The notes under the pieces: generated by a model
Seen by the model: only the letters and a program-made list of their open reading frames with translations
Database searches by the model: none
Told to the model about the DNA's origin: nothing
From: Cynocephalus volans
Lineage: Eukaryota; Chordata; Mammalia; Dermoptera; Cynocephalidae
Reading direction: 5' to 3'
NCBI RefSeq assembly: GCF_027409185.1
Contig: NC_084462.1
Span: 185,694,071 to 185,758,070 of the forward strand
DNA: 64,000 nt
Shown here: positions 34,389 to 46,929 of the stretch, piece after piece
How positions within the stretch are numbered: the stretch's first letter is position 1
Layout of the letters: the number at the start of each line of letters is the position of its first letter
Position numbers and translations under genes: made by a program

Positions 34389-34828
34389 TCTCTCGCACAG
34401 TAATACACGCCTGTGTCCTCGTTGGTCACAGAGCTCAGCTGCAGGAAGAACTGGTTCTTGGATGTGTCTATGGTGATGGAGATGCGGCTCTTGAGGGATG
34501 GGTTATAATATGTGCTTCCACTAGAATAGATGTATCCCATCCACTCAAGGCCCTTCCCTGAGAGCTGGCGGATCCAGCTCCAGTAGGAATTACTGGTTGT
34601 GATGGAGTAACCAGAGACTGTGCAGGTGAGGGAGAGGGTCTGTGAGGGCTTCACCAGTCCTGGGCCCGACTCCTGCAGCTGCACCTCAGACAGGACACCT
34701 GGAGACAAGGAGAATCAGATCCTGTCAGCCACATTCACTCACAAATATACCATAACCCCTGTGTGACATCTGAGACACTCACCGCTGGGAGCTGTCACAA
34801 GGCAAAGGAGAAGACCCCACAGTTTCAT
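34389..34828 (-). CDS. IGHV4-like variable segment, apparently functional (unit B)
   Basis: Leader exon 34783-34828 ([15 protein letters not shown], donor GTGAGT) and V exon 34389-34698 (310 nt). It opens [16 protein letters not shown], has the first Cys (LTCTVSG), CDR1 region [10 protein letters not shown], Trp (WSWIRQL) and second Cys (YYCAR), and no stop. From CDR2 ([10 protein letters not shown]) through FR3 to the RSS it matches the unit A gene exactly over 165 nt, whereas its unit sister in C differs at 18 positions by my count. Octamer ATGCAAAT lies 111 bp upstream of the ATG. Confidence 0.95.
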
Positions 34829-34938
34829 CTTCAATTTGATCTCAACTCTGCTTTCCCCAGAGACCTGAGCCCTGTTTGAGGAGAGACCTGTGAGCTTCCA
34901 CCACCCATGTCCACATTTACCCTGGAGCTTGAATGAAA

Positions 34939-34946
34939 ATTTGCAT
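34939..34946 (-). promoter_or_regulatory. Octamer ATGCAAAT of the IGHV4 promoter (unit B)
   Basis: Exact octamer on the minus strand, at the same place as in units A and C. Confidence 0.9.
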
Positions 34947-37900
34947 GTGGGGGAGCTCTGTCCTTATAAGTGCTGAGGAAGTGAGGTGAGAACCATTGTA
35001 TTTTTTGAAATGCTCACATGTTTTTTTTTCTTGAAATTATGTGACATGTATTTATGGTATGGGAGGGAACTTGGTGAGCTTCAAACATGCCAAAATGTGG
35101 CCCCAGCTTTCTGAGCCCAGATCTGCCTTCCTTCAACCCCTGTGTTCTGTGCAACTCTCCCACATAAACTCAGGCTCTGGGTCTTGCTTCTGCAGTTCTG
35201 ATCCCAGCACAACCCTTTGTTTCTTTCCCTGGACCCTCTCCTGGGCTGTGGTTCTCATCACACTTGAGAGCTTGTTACTTGTTGTATTGTTGTTGTTCCA
35301 TGAGTTCCAGGCCTGCCTTGTGTTTTCCATCCTCCATACAAGACACAGCACATCAGAACCACAGAGACTCTGCAGAAAATGGTGCCCAGGAGATTACTGA
35401 GGAAACTGACCCTCAATGTTTGGGAAAGAGCAAAATCTTAAATGCCTCCATTCCATGGTCGTTCCTGTTCATCTAAAGTGTAGGAATTTTCAACTTAAAT
35501 TCATTTCTCACCAATATTTTATGGATTTAATCCTTCACGTAAACCACCAATCTCATCAGATATCAAAAAATAAAATCGATTACAATGGTTAACATGAAAG
35601 CAGTAATAACATCCCTATTACTAATCTTTTAAAAACACACTTTCCCTTGACGTGCACCTGTCTGTGGGCATGAGAGCCAGTCCATGTCTGGGGCATCACT
35701 CTCTGGATGACTGCCCACCACAGAGAGAGAGGCCAGGGGCTTGGCTGGATGCTGATTTGTCTGCCCCTGTGAGCTCCAGTTCAGTCCCAAAGACAGCTGC
35801 ATGTCAAGGAGGGACAGACCTTCAAGAGTCCTGAATGAATGACAAGACAGGAGCTGCTGATGGGCAATTTGGGGATGATTCTTCAGGCCCTGTTGACTCA
35901 TACATTGTGTTGGAGTTTTATCGAAATGTTAAAAGACCTGGGAAAACGTGATGAAAAACAACCACTCTGAAATGATAACGCAAGTATTAGAACCAGAATA
36001 AGATATGACACAGATTCTGGAATTATCAGAGAGGAGATTTGAAATAACTCTGTGTATGTGCATCTATGTTTCAGTTTTTTTCAAACCCTCAGCTGACTCT
36101 CCAGAGTCCTAGTGGCCCAGCTCTGTGTGTCCAGGAGAACTTGTCAGGAAGCTCCGCCTCATGGAGAAGCAGCGCAGCCTCTCAGTGGAGTAAGGGACAA
36201 GGACAAAGACCTGCATCTTGCTCGTTTCTGTTCTAACGTGCTCAGGAGGGAAGTTGCAGTGAGAAGAGGTGACTGATTCATAACGTCACTCAGGAACCCA
36301 GACTCCACTGGTGTAAGAGCCCAGATCTACAGCTTGTGGACAGACATTTACAGAAATCAGAAGGTGAGGGAATGGTGAATTTCAGGTGGAATGTTTTTTA
36401 GCTGCTGTGAAGACACTAAACATGAGGTCTCCCTAGTAACACAATTCAAGTGCATGACACAGGATGTGAACCACGAATGCAGTGTTGTAGAGCAGATCTC
36501 TAGACCTTGTTCATCCTGCATAACTGGAACTTTCCTCCTGTAGAACGTTACGTTCATTAGCCAGGCTGTGAGGGTGTGTGTTATAACTGTGTACACTTCC
36601 TTTTGCATAATTATTCATATGGCCCTGACTTACATCAAAAGATAAAAAGTGTGTGTTATCTGCTATTTCAGGATAAAGAAGAATTAGTGTGTGTGTGGAC
36701 TGGATCCTGACACACTGAGCCTGTGTCACCTCTGTCTCTGTCTCTGTCTCTCTCTCTATCTCTCTCTCTCTACACACACACACATAGCATTGGTCTTTTT
36801 TGAAAATCTACCTTGTACTCTCCATTTGATTGATGGTGAACAACTCAGTATAATAGAAAAAAAAATGTGAAACTTCACAGTCCTGTTCTGGAATAAGTCA
36901 CAGTGTGTAGGAAGAATCTCCCATAGTGCAAAGTGACAGGATGGCCCTGTGTGTTTGAGAGTTAGTGCTTCACAGCCTATTTCTTTGTATCATAATTGTC
37001 CTGCAGGCCTCATGCACATGCTGGTTTCTAACTTGGAATGAGTGTTGTGTTTTATAGATAGACATACTGTAAAAAAATATTTTAAGATAATTATAGTATT
37101 GAAAATTCATTAAGTAAGAGCCTCACACCACTGAAAAGAGAAAATATGTTCATGAAAAAGTGGTCTTAAATGTAATGTCAGAAAACTGGGAAAAGTACTA
37201 GCTGAGAAAATTTTAAATGTCATTTAAATAAATTAAAAAATATAAAAAACAATTATGATGTCATTAATACTAATTAATATTAATGGTGTTTTTAGTGAAT
37301 ATCTTAACAAAAGAAATTTTTAAATGATAATAATAATAAATCACCAAACACTTCTATTATTGGAAAGAAGCAGAGAGATGAACTTAGCAGATAATCTACA
37401 TATATATGAAATCCTCAATATGGAAGAAATAGAGAGATAAAGAGAAATATCCAGATGAAAAAGGAGAAAAGATTTAAGAACAGACCTATCAGGCAGAGAA
37501 GAAAGGGGGAGTATGAATCTGGAATAACCTTAGAGATAAACCAGGAACACACCACAACTTCTCAAAATGTGCCTGTAATTGGATTAATTTAAATGGACTG
37601 AAAGGTGAAAGAAAATGCACAATAGGGGCTTTCATTACCAAAAAAAATGCATGCCTTAGGAATATTTGCTGTGCTATGGTTTAAGTATGTGAATACAAGA
37701 TGGTTGGGAATGCAGGACCAGAAATCAACAAGAAAAATACCTGCCAGAGCAATGCTAATATGAAAAATTAGATGTTATGACAAAGGCTTTATTGAAGTTC
37801 AATTATGCCTGAATATAACACTATACACGGGACATGTTTGATACTTGGTAACAAACCAGTCACCATGTCATACTTTGTTCAAGGTCTTCCTATCAGACTT

Positions 37901-38640
37901 TCTAACACAGGATAATGCAGTTCAACTTCAAATGTAACAGGGTCTACAGGAAATTAGTAAATGTTAACTAAAATACTCTGAATCACTTTAAATTTCCCCT
38001 TTAAATGCAAAAGTGAGTGTGACACTGGTTGATTTGCTATTTGCATAATACGTTGTCAACCCTTTGAAGTTCACATCTGATCTGTGTGATAATTTTGAGA
38101 CTGTCACTGTATGTAAAGGAAAGCCACATGTAATCATTTAAAAAGGTTTCCATTAACAATCATGCTCAGTTGAAATATAGAAACACACTCTGCTGTCCTG
38201 TGTCCAGGTTCCAAATTAGAAAACTCAGCTCATTTGCTAATGGGATTTAGTAAATTTCCCCTAAAAGTGTTTTCACAGGAACATGTCTATCTCCATCCTG
38301 CTTCAGGTCTGTTCCCAAATTTTGGGGCTCTGATGTTTGGCTGTATTTTGGCCTCTGATCATTGCAATCACCAGGGTTGATGATTAGGACCACACTGCTC
38401 AGCCCATTCCCTGACTGTTGTCTGACCCTAGCTTCCCATGGGCTTGTCCACCTCAGTGCTCTGCAGATGGTTGCGCTGTCTGCATGTCCTCTGACATAAG
38501 GTGTGTGAGTTGTGAGAGGTGTCCTGGGGTCAGCAGCTGTTGTGTCCTCACAGATAATCTGTGCTTTCAAGAAAACTGCTTGCATTCTGTAGTTTGTATT
38601 TCTGCTGTGTTGATTGTCTCCTTTGATGTGCAGAAAATTT
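34947..38640. other. Upstream flank of IGHV4 (unit B), non-coding
   Basis: It aligns with 53241-57000. To about 37390 it also aligns with unit A. A CT/CA simple repeat lies at 36727-36786. At 38400-38600 there is a block related to 27900-28080, repeated at 56780-56950. No gene called. Confidence 0.5.
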
Positions 38641-39465
38641 TAATTTTGATATAATCCCATTTGTATATTTTTTCTTTTGTTGCTTGTGCTTTTAGGTCTT
38701 ATTCACAAAGTCTTTGCTTAGACATCTGACAATGGATTAATATACATAATACATAAGTTTCTCAAACACCTATACAGAAAAAAGACCAAACAATCCAATT
38801 AAAATATATGCGATGGACATGAGTAGACATTTTTCAAAGGAAGATATGCAAATGGCTAACATATAAATAATAAAAAGTTCAGCATCAATAATCATCAGGA
38901 AAATGCAAATCAAAACCACATTGACATATCATCTCAACCCAGATAGACTGGCCATTATTGAAAGGACGGTGAATAACAAAGGCTGGTGAGTATGTGGAGA
39001 AATCAGAAAACTTCTACGGTGTTGGTAGGATTGTAAATTAGTAAAGCCATTATGGATGTTTCTCAACCAACCACAGACAGAAGTATCATAAGATCCAGCA
39101 GTCCTACTACTGGATTTATATCCAAAGGAATGGAAATCTTTATGTCAAAGGGACACCTGCACTTCCATGTTCATCACAGCTTTACTTATAATAGTCAAAA
39201 TATGGAGCCAACCTAAATGTCCATCAACACACTACTGGATAAGGAAAATGTGGTATATATAAATAATGGAACACAACTCTGCCATAAAAAAGAAAGAAAT
39301 TCTGCCATTTGAAGCAACATGGACGAGTCTGGAGAAAATTATATTAAGTGAAAAAAGGCAGACAAGGAAAGAGAAATGCTGCATATTCTCATTCATAACT
39401 GCATGCTGAAAGAAAGAAAGAAGGAAGGAAGGAAAGAAGGAAGGAAGGAAGGAAGGAAGGAAGGA

Positions 39466-39549
<84 letters not shown>

Positions 39550-39720
39550 CCACAACAATACGTTGAGCATTCAGAAGGAAGGAACAAACCTAAGGACACT
39601 ACAGACGGGGGAAGGGAGGGAGGGAGGAGGGAACAACAAGGCAGGTCAAGGGCGTGAAGAATAATTGTGATTTGTAATAATGTTTCTGCTAATATTAAAA
39701 ATTAAAAATAAATAAATATA
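38640..39720 (+). mobile_element. L1 3' end, sense (unit B)
   Basis: Sense ORF2 3' end ('caaatcaaaaccacattgacatatcatctcaaccc', then 'ggtggtaggattgtaaa'-like blocks), a GAAA-type repeat and a G-rich 3' UTR end with an A-rich tail ('aaaattaaaaataaataaat'). The copy in C is 57000-58110. Confidence 0.8.
39409..39549. repeat. (GAAA)n/(GGAA)n microsatellite (unit B)
   Basis: Tetranucleotide purine tract inside the L1 3' end. It produces Lys/Glu or Phe/Leu/Ser-rich pseudo-ORFs in all frames. Confidence 0.97.
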
Positions 39721-40299
39721 GCTGCTTGATGGCTGCAGATGATTTCAAATTAATATTAGTTAGATATTTATATTAATCAGCTCTACACGATATAGATGAA
39801 TTGGTTCCTATCTTAAATCAGCATTCGTGAGAAACTGCTAGGTTCTTTTTCACCATGTGTAACCAGTCAACAGGACAATCCTGGGGATTCTCTAAAGGTG
39901 GGACATGGTCATGAAACAAGCCTCAAAGACACTTTGGACATTTCCTGGTGGATTTTACTCAGCTTCCATTCATCAGAGGATGTTAATATGTTTTATTTTT
40001 TGTCTTCTTATTTTTTCAGTGTCTTGAAGTAATGCATTGAAAAATGTCACAGCTCTTTCAGTTGATAAAATGATGCTTTATTTCGTGTTTCTAACCTGTA
40101 CTATGACAGCATTTACATCAAGTGAGCTTGTCAAAATTCTAAACACAAGAGCACACACACACAGATACACACAGAAACTATGCTTTTGGAATTGTACATG
40201 ACAAATAGGTACTTTGCAAACAAAGGGTTTGTGACGTTCTTCACGGAAATAGTAAAATCTATCCTAACAGTCACATCAACTAATAAAAGCCAAAGCAAT

Positions 40300-41860
40300 G
40301 CAGAGAAAGAAAATAATAATGATCAAGCTGGAGATGTTACACTACCTGACTTTAAATCCCACTACAAATCTTTAGTAAGAGAAACAGCATGGTACTGGCA
40401 TAAAAACAGACACTAAAACCAATGGACCAGAACAGAGAACCCAGAAAACAATCCTCATACTTACAACCAACTGGTCTTTGACAAAGGCACCAAGAGCACA
40501 CATCGGAGAAAAGACTGTTCTCCAGCACCCCTCTTCCATATATGGTGCTGGAGAACCTTGAAAACCATCTATTAAAAAAATAAAACTAAACCTGTATCTT
40601 CCACCGTATTTGAAAATCAACTCAAAATGGATTAAAGAGTTAAATGTAAATCTTGATACCTTACAACTCCTAAAATAATACACAGGCAAAACACTTCAGT
40701 AAGTAGGACTGATAAAAAACTTTATAAAAATGAACCCAAAAGCACAGGCAACAAAAGAAAAAAAAATAAACCAATGGGATTATATCAAACTAAACACCTT
40801 CTACACAGCCAATGAAAAAATTAACCAAACAAAAATACAACCTATGGAGTGGGAGTAAATGTTGGTAAACTGTGCATCCAGTATGGGATTATTATCCCAA
40901 ATATACAAGGAACTCAGAAAACATCACCATAGGAAAAAATAAAATGAAACAGATTTAAAAATCGGCAAAGGAGTCTAATGGACCTTTCTCAAAAGAAGAT
41001 ACACAACTGGCCAACAGACACATTAAATAATTGTCAACATCACTAAATATTAGGGAAATACAAATCAAACCACATTTATATATCATCTTATTCAGATAGA
41101 CTGGCCATTATCCAGAAGACAGAGTAAGAGATGCTGGGCAGGATTCTGAGAAAGTGAAACCCTCCTACACTGTCGGTGGGACTGTCAATCAGTGTAGCTA
41201 TTATGGAAAACAGCATGGAAGTTTCTCAAACAATGACAGATAGATCTGCCATATGATCCAGGAATCCCACTGCTGGGTACATAACCATAGGAAAGGAAAT
41301 CATCATGTTGAAGGGAAACTTGCACTCCCATGTTTAACGCAGCTCTATTTACAGTAGCCAAGATTAGGACCCAACTTACATGCCAATTGCTGGGTGTCTG
41401 GATAAGTAAACTTTGGTATCTGTACAGAATGTAATACTACTTTGCCAATAAAATAAATAACAAAAGTCTGCCATTTGCAGCAATATGGATGAACTTGGGG
41501 AAAATTATGTTAAGTGAGATAAGCTGGGCACAGAAAGTGAAATACCACATGTCTTCACTCATAAGTGGGAGCTAAAAATAAAACAGAAAAAGAAATAAAG
41601 ATGCAATGATGACAAATAACTTGTAGAAATTTCGAAAGGGGAGATCGTACGTAGACCACCAGAGTGTGAAATGAGGAGGGGGGATGGGTTTAGCAAGGAA
41701 TTGGTAAAGAACCCCAAAATATATCACACTGTACAATGTTGAATATATTATTTATTCTGATATGAGCATTGTATATTGTACACAGATATGGATATTCAAA
41801 GCCATACCCCTCAGATATTTACAAAAAAATTCAATAAAAACAATAAAAAGAATATAATAA
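40300..41860 (+). mobile_element. L1 ORF2 3' half, sense (unit B)
   Basis: It starts at 'actacctgactttaaatcccactac' and runs through 'catggtactggcataaaaacagac' to an A-rich end with 'attcaataaaaacaataaaaag'. It contains many stops. The copy in C is 58680-60240. Confidence 0.85.
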
Positions 41861-42340
41861 ATTTACTTTTAAGAAAAATATGAAAGAAAAAAATGTAAAT
41901 CCTAGAATAATAAAATTATAAATATTAATCTAGGAAAACGGGAGAAAATTATTATTTTCCATTTATGCTGATCAGTGCTCAAAAGTTCTCAATAAAATCA
42001 TGTGCAGTGTTAGATCCTTCGATCACTGAAGAAAGATAGACTGGGAACTAAAGTTTAAAATGCACTAAAACAAATTTCTATTCTTTAGAATAGCAACTCA
42101 AGTTGAATGGATGGGCTTGATGTTATGCAGGTCACCACCAGTAGAAAATAGAGATGCTTCCCTTGGAACTTCTTGAGAAGCCACATGTTGACCTGGGCAC
42201 TAAGAGTGGGGCATTATCTTCCTATTTCAACCTCCATTGCTGGTGGATACCCCTGAGAGGTTTGACTTATCTACACATCAGGGCGGTATCGACCTGTGGG
42301 ACTCAAAGATCCCACTGCAGTGAAGAAAGTTACGCATCAC

Positions 42341-42572
42341 CTGATAGCTGTTTCAGGTAAAGGTGGATCTTGTCCATACAGAAATATCCAATGCAATTGC
42401 TGCTAACATTTGTCTTGGCTTGGGGGACACGAAAGGAAACAACAAAAATCCAGTCCAGTGTGTCCTTATATTTCTCTTTTCTTAGTTGGTTCCACACAGG
42501 TCCACTCAGTCCACTCTGCCACAAAGGCCAGACTGACTCCTCTTTGTCTCGGTGCATAGTTGACATCTTAAC
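42341..42572 (-). other. Exon-like open frame, product unknown (unit B)
   Basis: On the minus strand a 232-nt stretch is open throughout and bordered by AG (42573-42574, in 'tctttcag') and GT (42339-42340, in 'CAG|GTGATG'). It encodes 'MHRDKEESVWPLWQSGLSG' and continues with a Trp-, Lys- and Cys-containing sequence ending 'LKQLSG'. The copy in unit C (60726-60957) has the same length, the same borders and no frameshift. I recognise no family. It could be an exon of an unknown gene, an ERV fragment or chance. No neighbouring exon was found. Confidence 0.25.
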
Positions 42573-42579
42573 CTGAAAG

Positions 42580-45300
42580 ACATGGGGCAGTTACCATCCC
42601 TGGTAGAGAAACTCTCTTTATCAGCTGAGCCACAGTCATAAGTATCTCCTTTAAGAAGACAACAAACATAGACTCAAATTACGTGGAACCACTTCTGTGC
42701 CCTAGTGGAAGGACTGTGAAGGCATAAATAAAATTTTGCATTTAGTCACAGCAAATGTGGTGAAAGGAATTAATCCTGCTTCAACACTCTTATTCCCAGA
42801 CCCCTGTATTGTAGCTACTGGGCTAAAGTGTCCTATAGTGCAGATTGATTTGGACCATATGCTGGACACTAGATTACAGTGAAATGCCTGTGATGGAATT
42901 AATTTAGAGCTCAGAGTTTCTTCTGGAAGACGATGTCGTAAAACATCCTCAGTCACATCAATTTGGTTTTATTTTCAGAGACTTGAATTGGCCCTTCCAT
43001 TGTTCTGTTAGTCTTTCTGCTTCTGGAAATATCGAAATGATCAATGACAACTTTAGCCCATGCGTGTGTTCCCATGGCCTCACGTCCTATGACTCAACAA
43101 CAACTAGTGTCCTTGGTCTTAGACAACATCCTGCAGGATCTCATATAAGATCCAGACCTTCAGCGCCAAGGACATTGGTCATGAGCAAAGGACTTTGCCA
43201 ACAAAGGCAAATCCTCATACTGGATGAGACTAACTACCATAAACAAATATAAAGCTACAAGTGTAGGTGAAGGGCACATGGTATTCTCTCTCTTATTACT
43301 GCAACATATGTATAAGCCTAAAGTTACTTGAAAATGCATTTAAAAATTAAGAAAAATATGAATGAATAGGAAAATAATGCCAATAAAAAATTAGATAAGA
43401 AAATTCTAATGAGGACAATTTTCTGGCTCTCATGGGTGAATATGACATGAAGCAATCAACTTATTACCAAGAGCATTAGTGTTCGTCCCATGTTGACGGA
43501 TGGTGTCGTGTTTGTCACCGTCATCTCAGGCACTCAGTGTGAGGAGCTAGGCCAGTCGTGGAGGGAGCGTCCCCAAACTTCATCTTGTATTCTCAGGAAA
43601 GCCTGGTATAAACAGAGAAGGCACAAAGGTTGGTACAGAAATATCGATAGTTATATAAAGATCAATGACCTCATTCCCTGGACCCACTGACTTAGCAGAA
43701 CCTGTTTTCCTCTCATGAGGTGCTGATACTCTCACATGTCAATGCATTTGGTTGGACTTTAACATTATAATTGCCCTGAAAAGTTGTGTCATAGATTGTT
43801 AGAAAATTCCCTGAGAAATTACAACATTAATTTTCAGGAAGATGTGGAAAAATATCAGGATGTGATGGAGTTGCTAAGTATAAATCCCAGAAAATAACTA
43901 ACTAAAGAGGTTATTTCAAGAAGATGAGTGCCCAGGGAGGACCAAAGCTACAAAGGCTTCCAAAGTGTCGAGTAGACGGAGACCAAAGAAGAGCCATCAG
44001 ATTTGTCATCTCAGAATGTTAATTCTATCAGTGAGAGCACAGAGTGGAATTGCTGGTGTGGACAAAAATTAGAGCAAGTCCAAGAGAGAGTGAAACATGT
44101 TATACCTGAAGACATTCAGGATACTCACACTTTCAGTGTGTGTGTGAGGACCCAGAGGTACAGTCCTCCTAAATGGAGGGTTTTTTTTTTTAAGACGAAT
44201 ACCAAACATGTGTTGTTAATAAAATCACTCAGGATATGGCCACGTATAGGACTGCATAAGTGACAGTGGCACCCAGGGGTCACTGTGGACCACACAGTCC
44301 ATGTGATCATTCTGATTTACTCAGAATCTTTTCCATCCACCACAGTTTGGGATGGGGAAGCTCAAGTTTAAGGTGAGTGTTTTACTCTATGAAGAAAAGA
44401 AGAAAACGAGGACACAGATGTTGAAAAAATCTTCCAAAATTCACAATGTCCTGTTCATGACAAATTTGTTAGTATAGGACCTAGATTTAATATTTACACT
44501 TTTTTGTGTTTAGCAATATGCCTGTGCAATAAAGTTAATTGGTACTTTTAGAGAGTGCCAGTGAGTGTGTATATACTGTCAGAAAGGCATTATTTTAAAA
44601 CAGTATTAAAAATTACACTCACTTTAAAAAGTCACCTTTTAATATATGTGCTACAATATCATCTATTCAATAAAAGAAGACAGTAATGTATCTACTTTTC
44701 TGCAAAAACAGTTTTTTGATTCAGTCGGATTATCTGACATTTTCCAGAAGGGTTTGTTTAGTCATATGAATATAAAACTTTAACTGGCTCATGTAGAAAT
44801 TGGAAATCTTGGCTGTTCTACATAATGGTTGGGTGGGGCCTGCCTGGCATATAGCAGACTCTAAAACTCATATTATTATTTTTATAGAGGAACATAGTGC
44901 AGTGCAGATGTAATAATGATTTATTGCCTCATGTCTGATAGTCTTTGTTCATGTTGTTATAATTTAAAATAAAATAAGCACAACTTCTGTTCTGTGAAAT
45001 AAATCTACTCAAAACAGTCTTTGAGACACTGCTTCTTTGTGTTTCACTTCCCCTGCCATATGTGAAGAAAAGTTAAGAAAATCTAAAAGAAAAGGTGTAT
45101 GCTTGGGTAAAATACACATTTTCTGCCCTTTGTCCAACTTCTTAAATAGAATGCTTAGATCCTTTGCATTTAGTATATTTTCTTTGTTTTTATAAAAGCT
45201 TTTCAGAGTTTTAGATTAGTCTTTTAGCCCTTCCTCAGCTCTGTTCCATAACACTGGAACTCACAGATATTTGATTTCATATATGTGCTCTGCTCACTGG
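42580..45300. other. Non-coding or unrecognised end of unit B
   Basis: It aligns with 60965-63890. A short + strand ORF (43490-43690, 66 codons) is kept in C at 61869-62069 with two amino-acid changes. A poly-T run at 44181-44191 is the site of a large TTTC expansion in C. Confidence 0.4.
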
Positions 45301-46298
45301 AGACAAACTTTATATTGAGGGTGACCTGGACAACCAACGCATCACTGTGCAAACACAGCATCTCATAGATTTGCCTACCAGTGTGTCCTGCAGGTGGTGG
45401 AGCCATCTGTACATTATAAGGCATAAGGTACGTGAGTTGTTCTAGGTGTTGTGGGGTCATTAGCCCCCTGTGCCTCCAACTTGCTGCAGGATTGACCTGC
45501 ACTAGTGCCTGAATTACATGGTTCTGCATGTGAGAGACACATGGGCTCAGCAGCACAGTGAGGAAGCTGTAGGTGACCCACTTCAGGTGACCTGTCCAGG
45601 GTGTCCATGGATGGAATGACACATACAATGCACATTAGGAGACAATGTGGGGTTGGATGTTTGAAGATCAAATCTATTCGAGACCCTGAGGGGAAGAGGT
45701 AGTCTGTGTGAGTGAAGGTGTCCATGAAGGGACAAAAGCTTCTTCTCTGAGGCCAAAGAGTGTGAGCTTGGGACACAGAGCGACTGGACTATGCAGCTGT
45801 TTTTCTATGAGTGAAATTAGCTCCACAAAAGAGAAAGGAGGAGAATCTTCAGGATGGTCTGTTTCTAGAGAATGAAACATGAGTTACAGGAACTCAGGAA
45901 GGAAATGACCCTAGTGAAACTTTTTTTTTAAATAGTTAATGTATATATATGTTTATATATTATTGGTTATGAATATTCATGAGATACAGAGCTGATTGTC
46001 ACCCCTAGTGCCCAAGACGTGAAGTGCAGATTTGTGCTGGCAGCATGTGCATTGCCACATCTCATCTGCAAAATGACCACATCAGATGCACCTTCATTAC
46101 CCCGTGAGGGTGTGAGGAATTAAAGACACAAGTAACAAGACATAAAATGTCTCAGGGGACAGCTGAGAACTTGGAGAGTGGATGATTCCGTTGAACCCAA
46201 CAGGAAGCCCAGGCCCCTCTGCACCTGCCCAAGGGAATCAGCCTTGAACTTGGTGGGTCCTGAGCGCCCCCTGCTGGTCCCGTGTGTCCCAGTAGGGA

Positions 46299-46337
46299 GG
46301 TTCTTGTCTGGGCTCCCACTGACGTCCCCTCACTGTG
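46299..46337 (-). promoter_or_regulatory. V RSS, 23-bp spacer (IGHV3, unit C)
   Basis: Heptamer CACAGTG (46331-46337), spacer 46308-46330, nonamer ACAAGAACC (46299-46307). Confidence 0.96.
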
Positions 46338-46797
46338 TCTCTCGCACAGTAATACGTGGCCGTGTCCTCAGCTCTCGCATTTTCAGTTTGCAGATACAGT
46401 GTGTTCTTGGCGTTTTCCCTGGAGATGGTGAATCGGCCCTTCACGGAGTCTGCGTAGTATGTGCTACCACCACTCTCGCTAATGGCTGAGACCCACTCCA
46501 GCCCCTTCCCTGGAGCCTGGCGGACCCAGTGCATGGCATAGTCATCAAAGGTGAATCCAGAGGCGACACAGGTGAGTCTCAGAGACCCTCCAGGCTTCAC
46601 CAAGCCTCCCCCGGACTCCACCAGCTGCACCTCACACTGGACACCTGCAAACACAGAGACACCCTGGTCAAAAAACTCTCACACGAATCCACTATTTCTC
46701 CCACCCATAACCACACACATTCCCAATGTCTGTATTTCGCCTTAATATGACCTTTTAATACAGCAAGAAGGAAAACGCATTTCAGTCCAAACTCCAT
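46338..46797 (-). CDS. IGHV3 variable segment, apparently functional (unit C)
   Basis: Leader exon 46752-46797 (46 nt, [15 protein letters not shown]) and V exon 46338-46644 (307 nt), acceptor CAG. The product opens [16 protein letters not shown] and keeps the first Cys (LTCVASG), Trp (MHWVRQAPG) and second Cys (YYCAR), with CDR1 GFTFDDYA and CDR2 [10 protein letters not shown]3 has [16 protein letters not shown]. This is clan III, family IGHV3. The leader donor reads GTCATA, shared with the unit B pseudogene, and is weaker than the GTGAT/GTAAT donors usual in IGHV3, so splicing efficiency is open. Octamer and RSS are intact. Confidence 0.94.
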
Positions 46798-46921
46798 GGT
46801 GACTCGTCTGTGTTCAGTCCTGATCACCGAGTTGGAGCACCTGGGGATCTGGGGCTGGTTCTTGTCTCCCAGAGCTGCAGGGTCAGGGCTGGGCTGCTTT
46901 ACATCAGCAGAGGGAGGCCCT

Positions 46922-46929
46922 ATTTGCAT
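46922..46929 (-). promoter_or_regulatory. Octamer ATGCAAAT of the IGHV3 promoter (unit C)
   Basis: Exact octamer on the minus strand, 125 bp upstream of the leader ATG. Confidence 0.9.

Larger units (their letters stand above)
27940..45390. repeat. Duplication unit B
   Basis: Collinear with unit C (45391-63987): IGHV3, LTR-in-L1 insertion, IGHV4, CT repeat, L1 with GAAA repeat, second L1, and the exon-like ORF all occur in the same order. The unit starts near 27940, where similarity to the C start ('ggtggtggagccatctg') begins. Confidence 0.9.

Noticed and set aside
38418-38654. Cys-rich + strand ORF kept in part at 56703-57002
   Set aside because: Starts, ends and frames differ between copies, and the block is part of a non-coding repeat.
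39232-39657. Phe/Leu/Ser- and Lys/Glu-rich ORFs here and at 57761-58067 and 62373-62907
   Set aside because: Translations of tetranucleotide microsatellites.
46178-46489. + strand ORF of 103 codons, related to 28661-28894
   Set aside because: Antisense shadow of the IGHV3 exon and its pseudogene copy.
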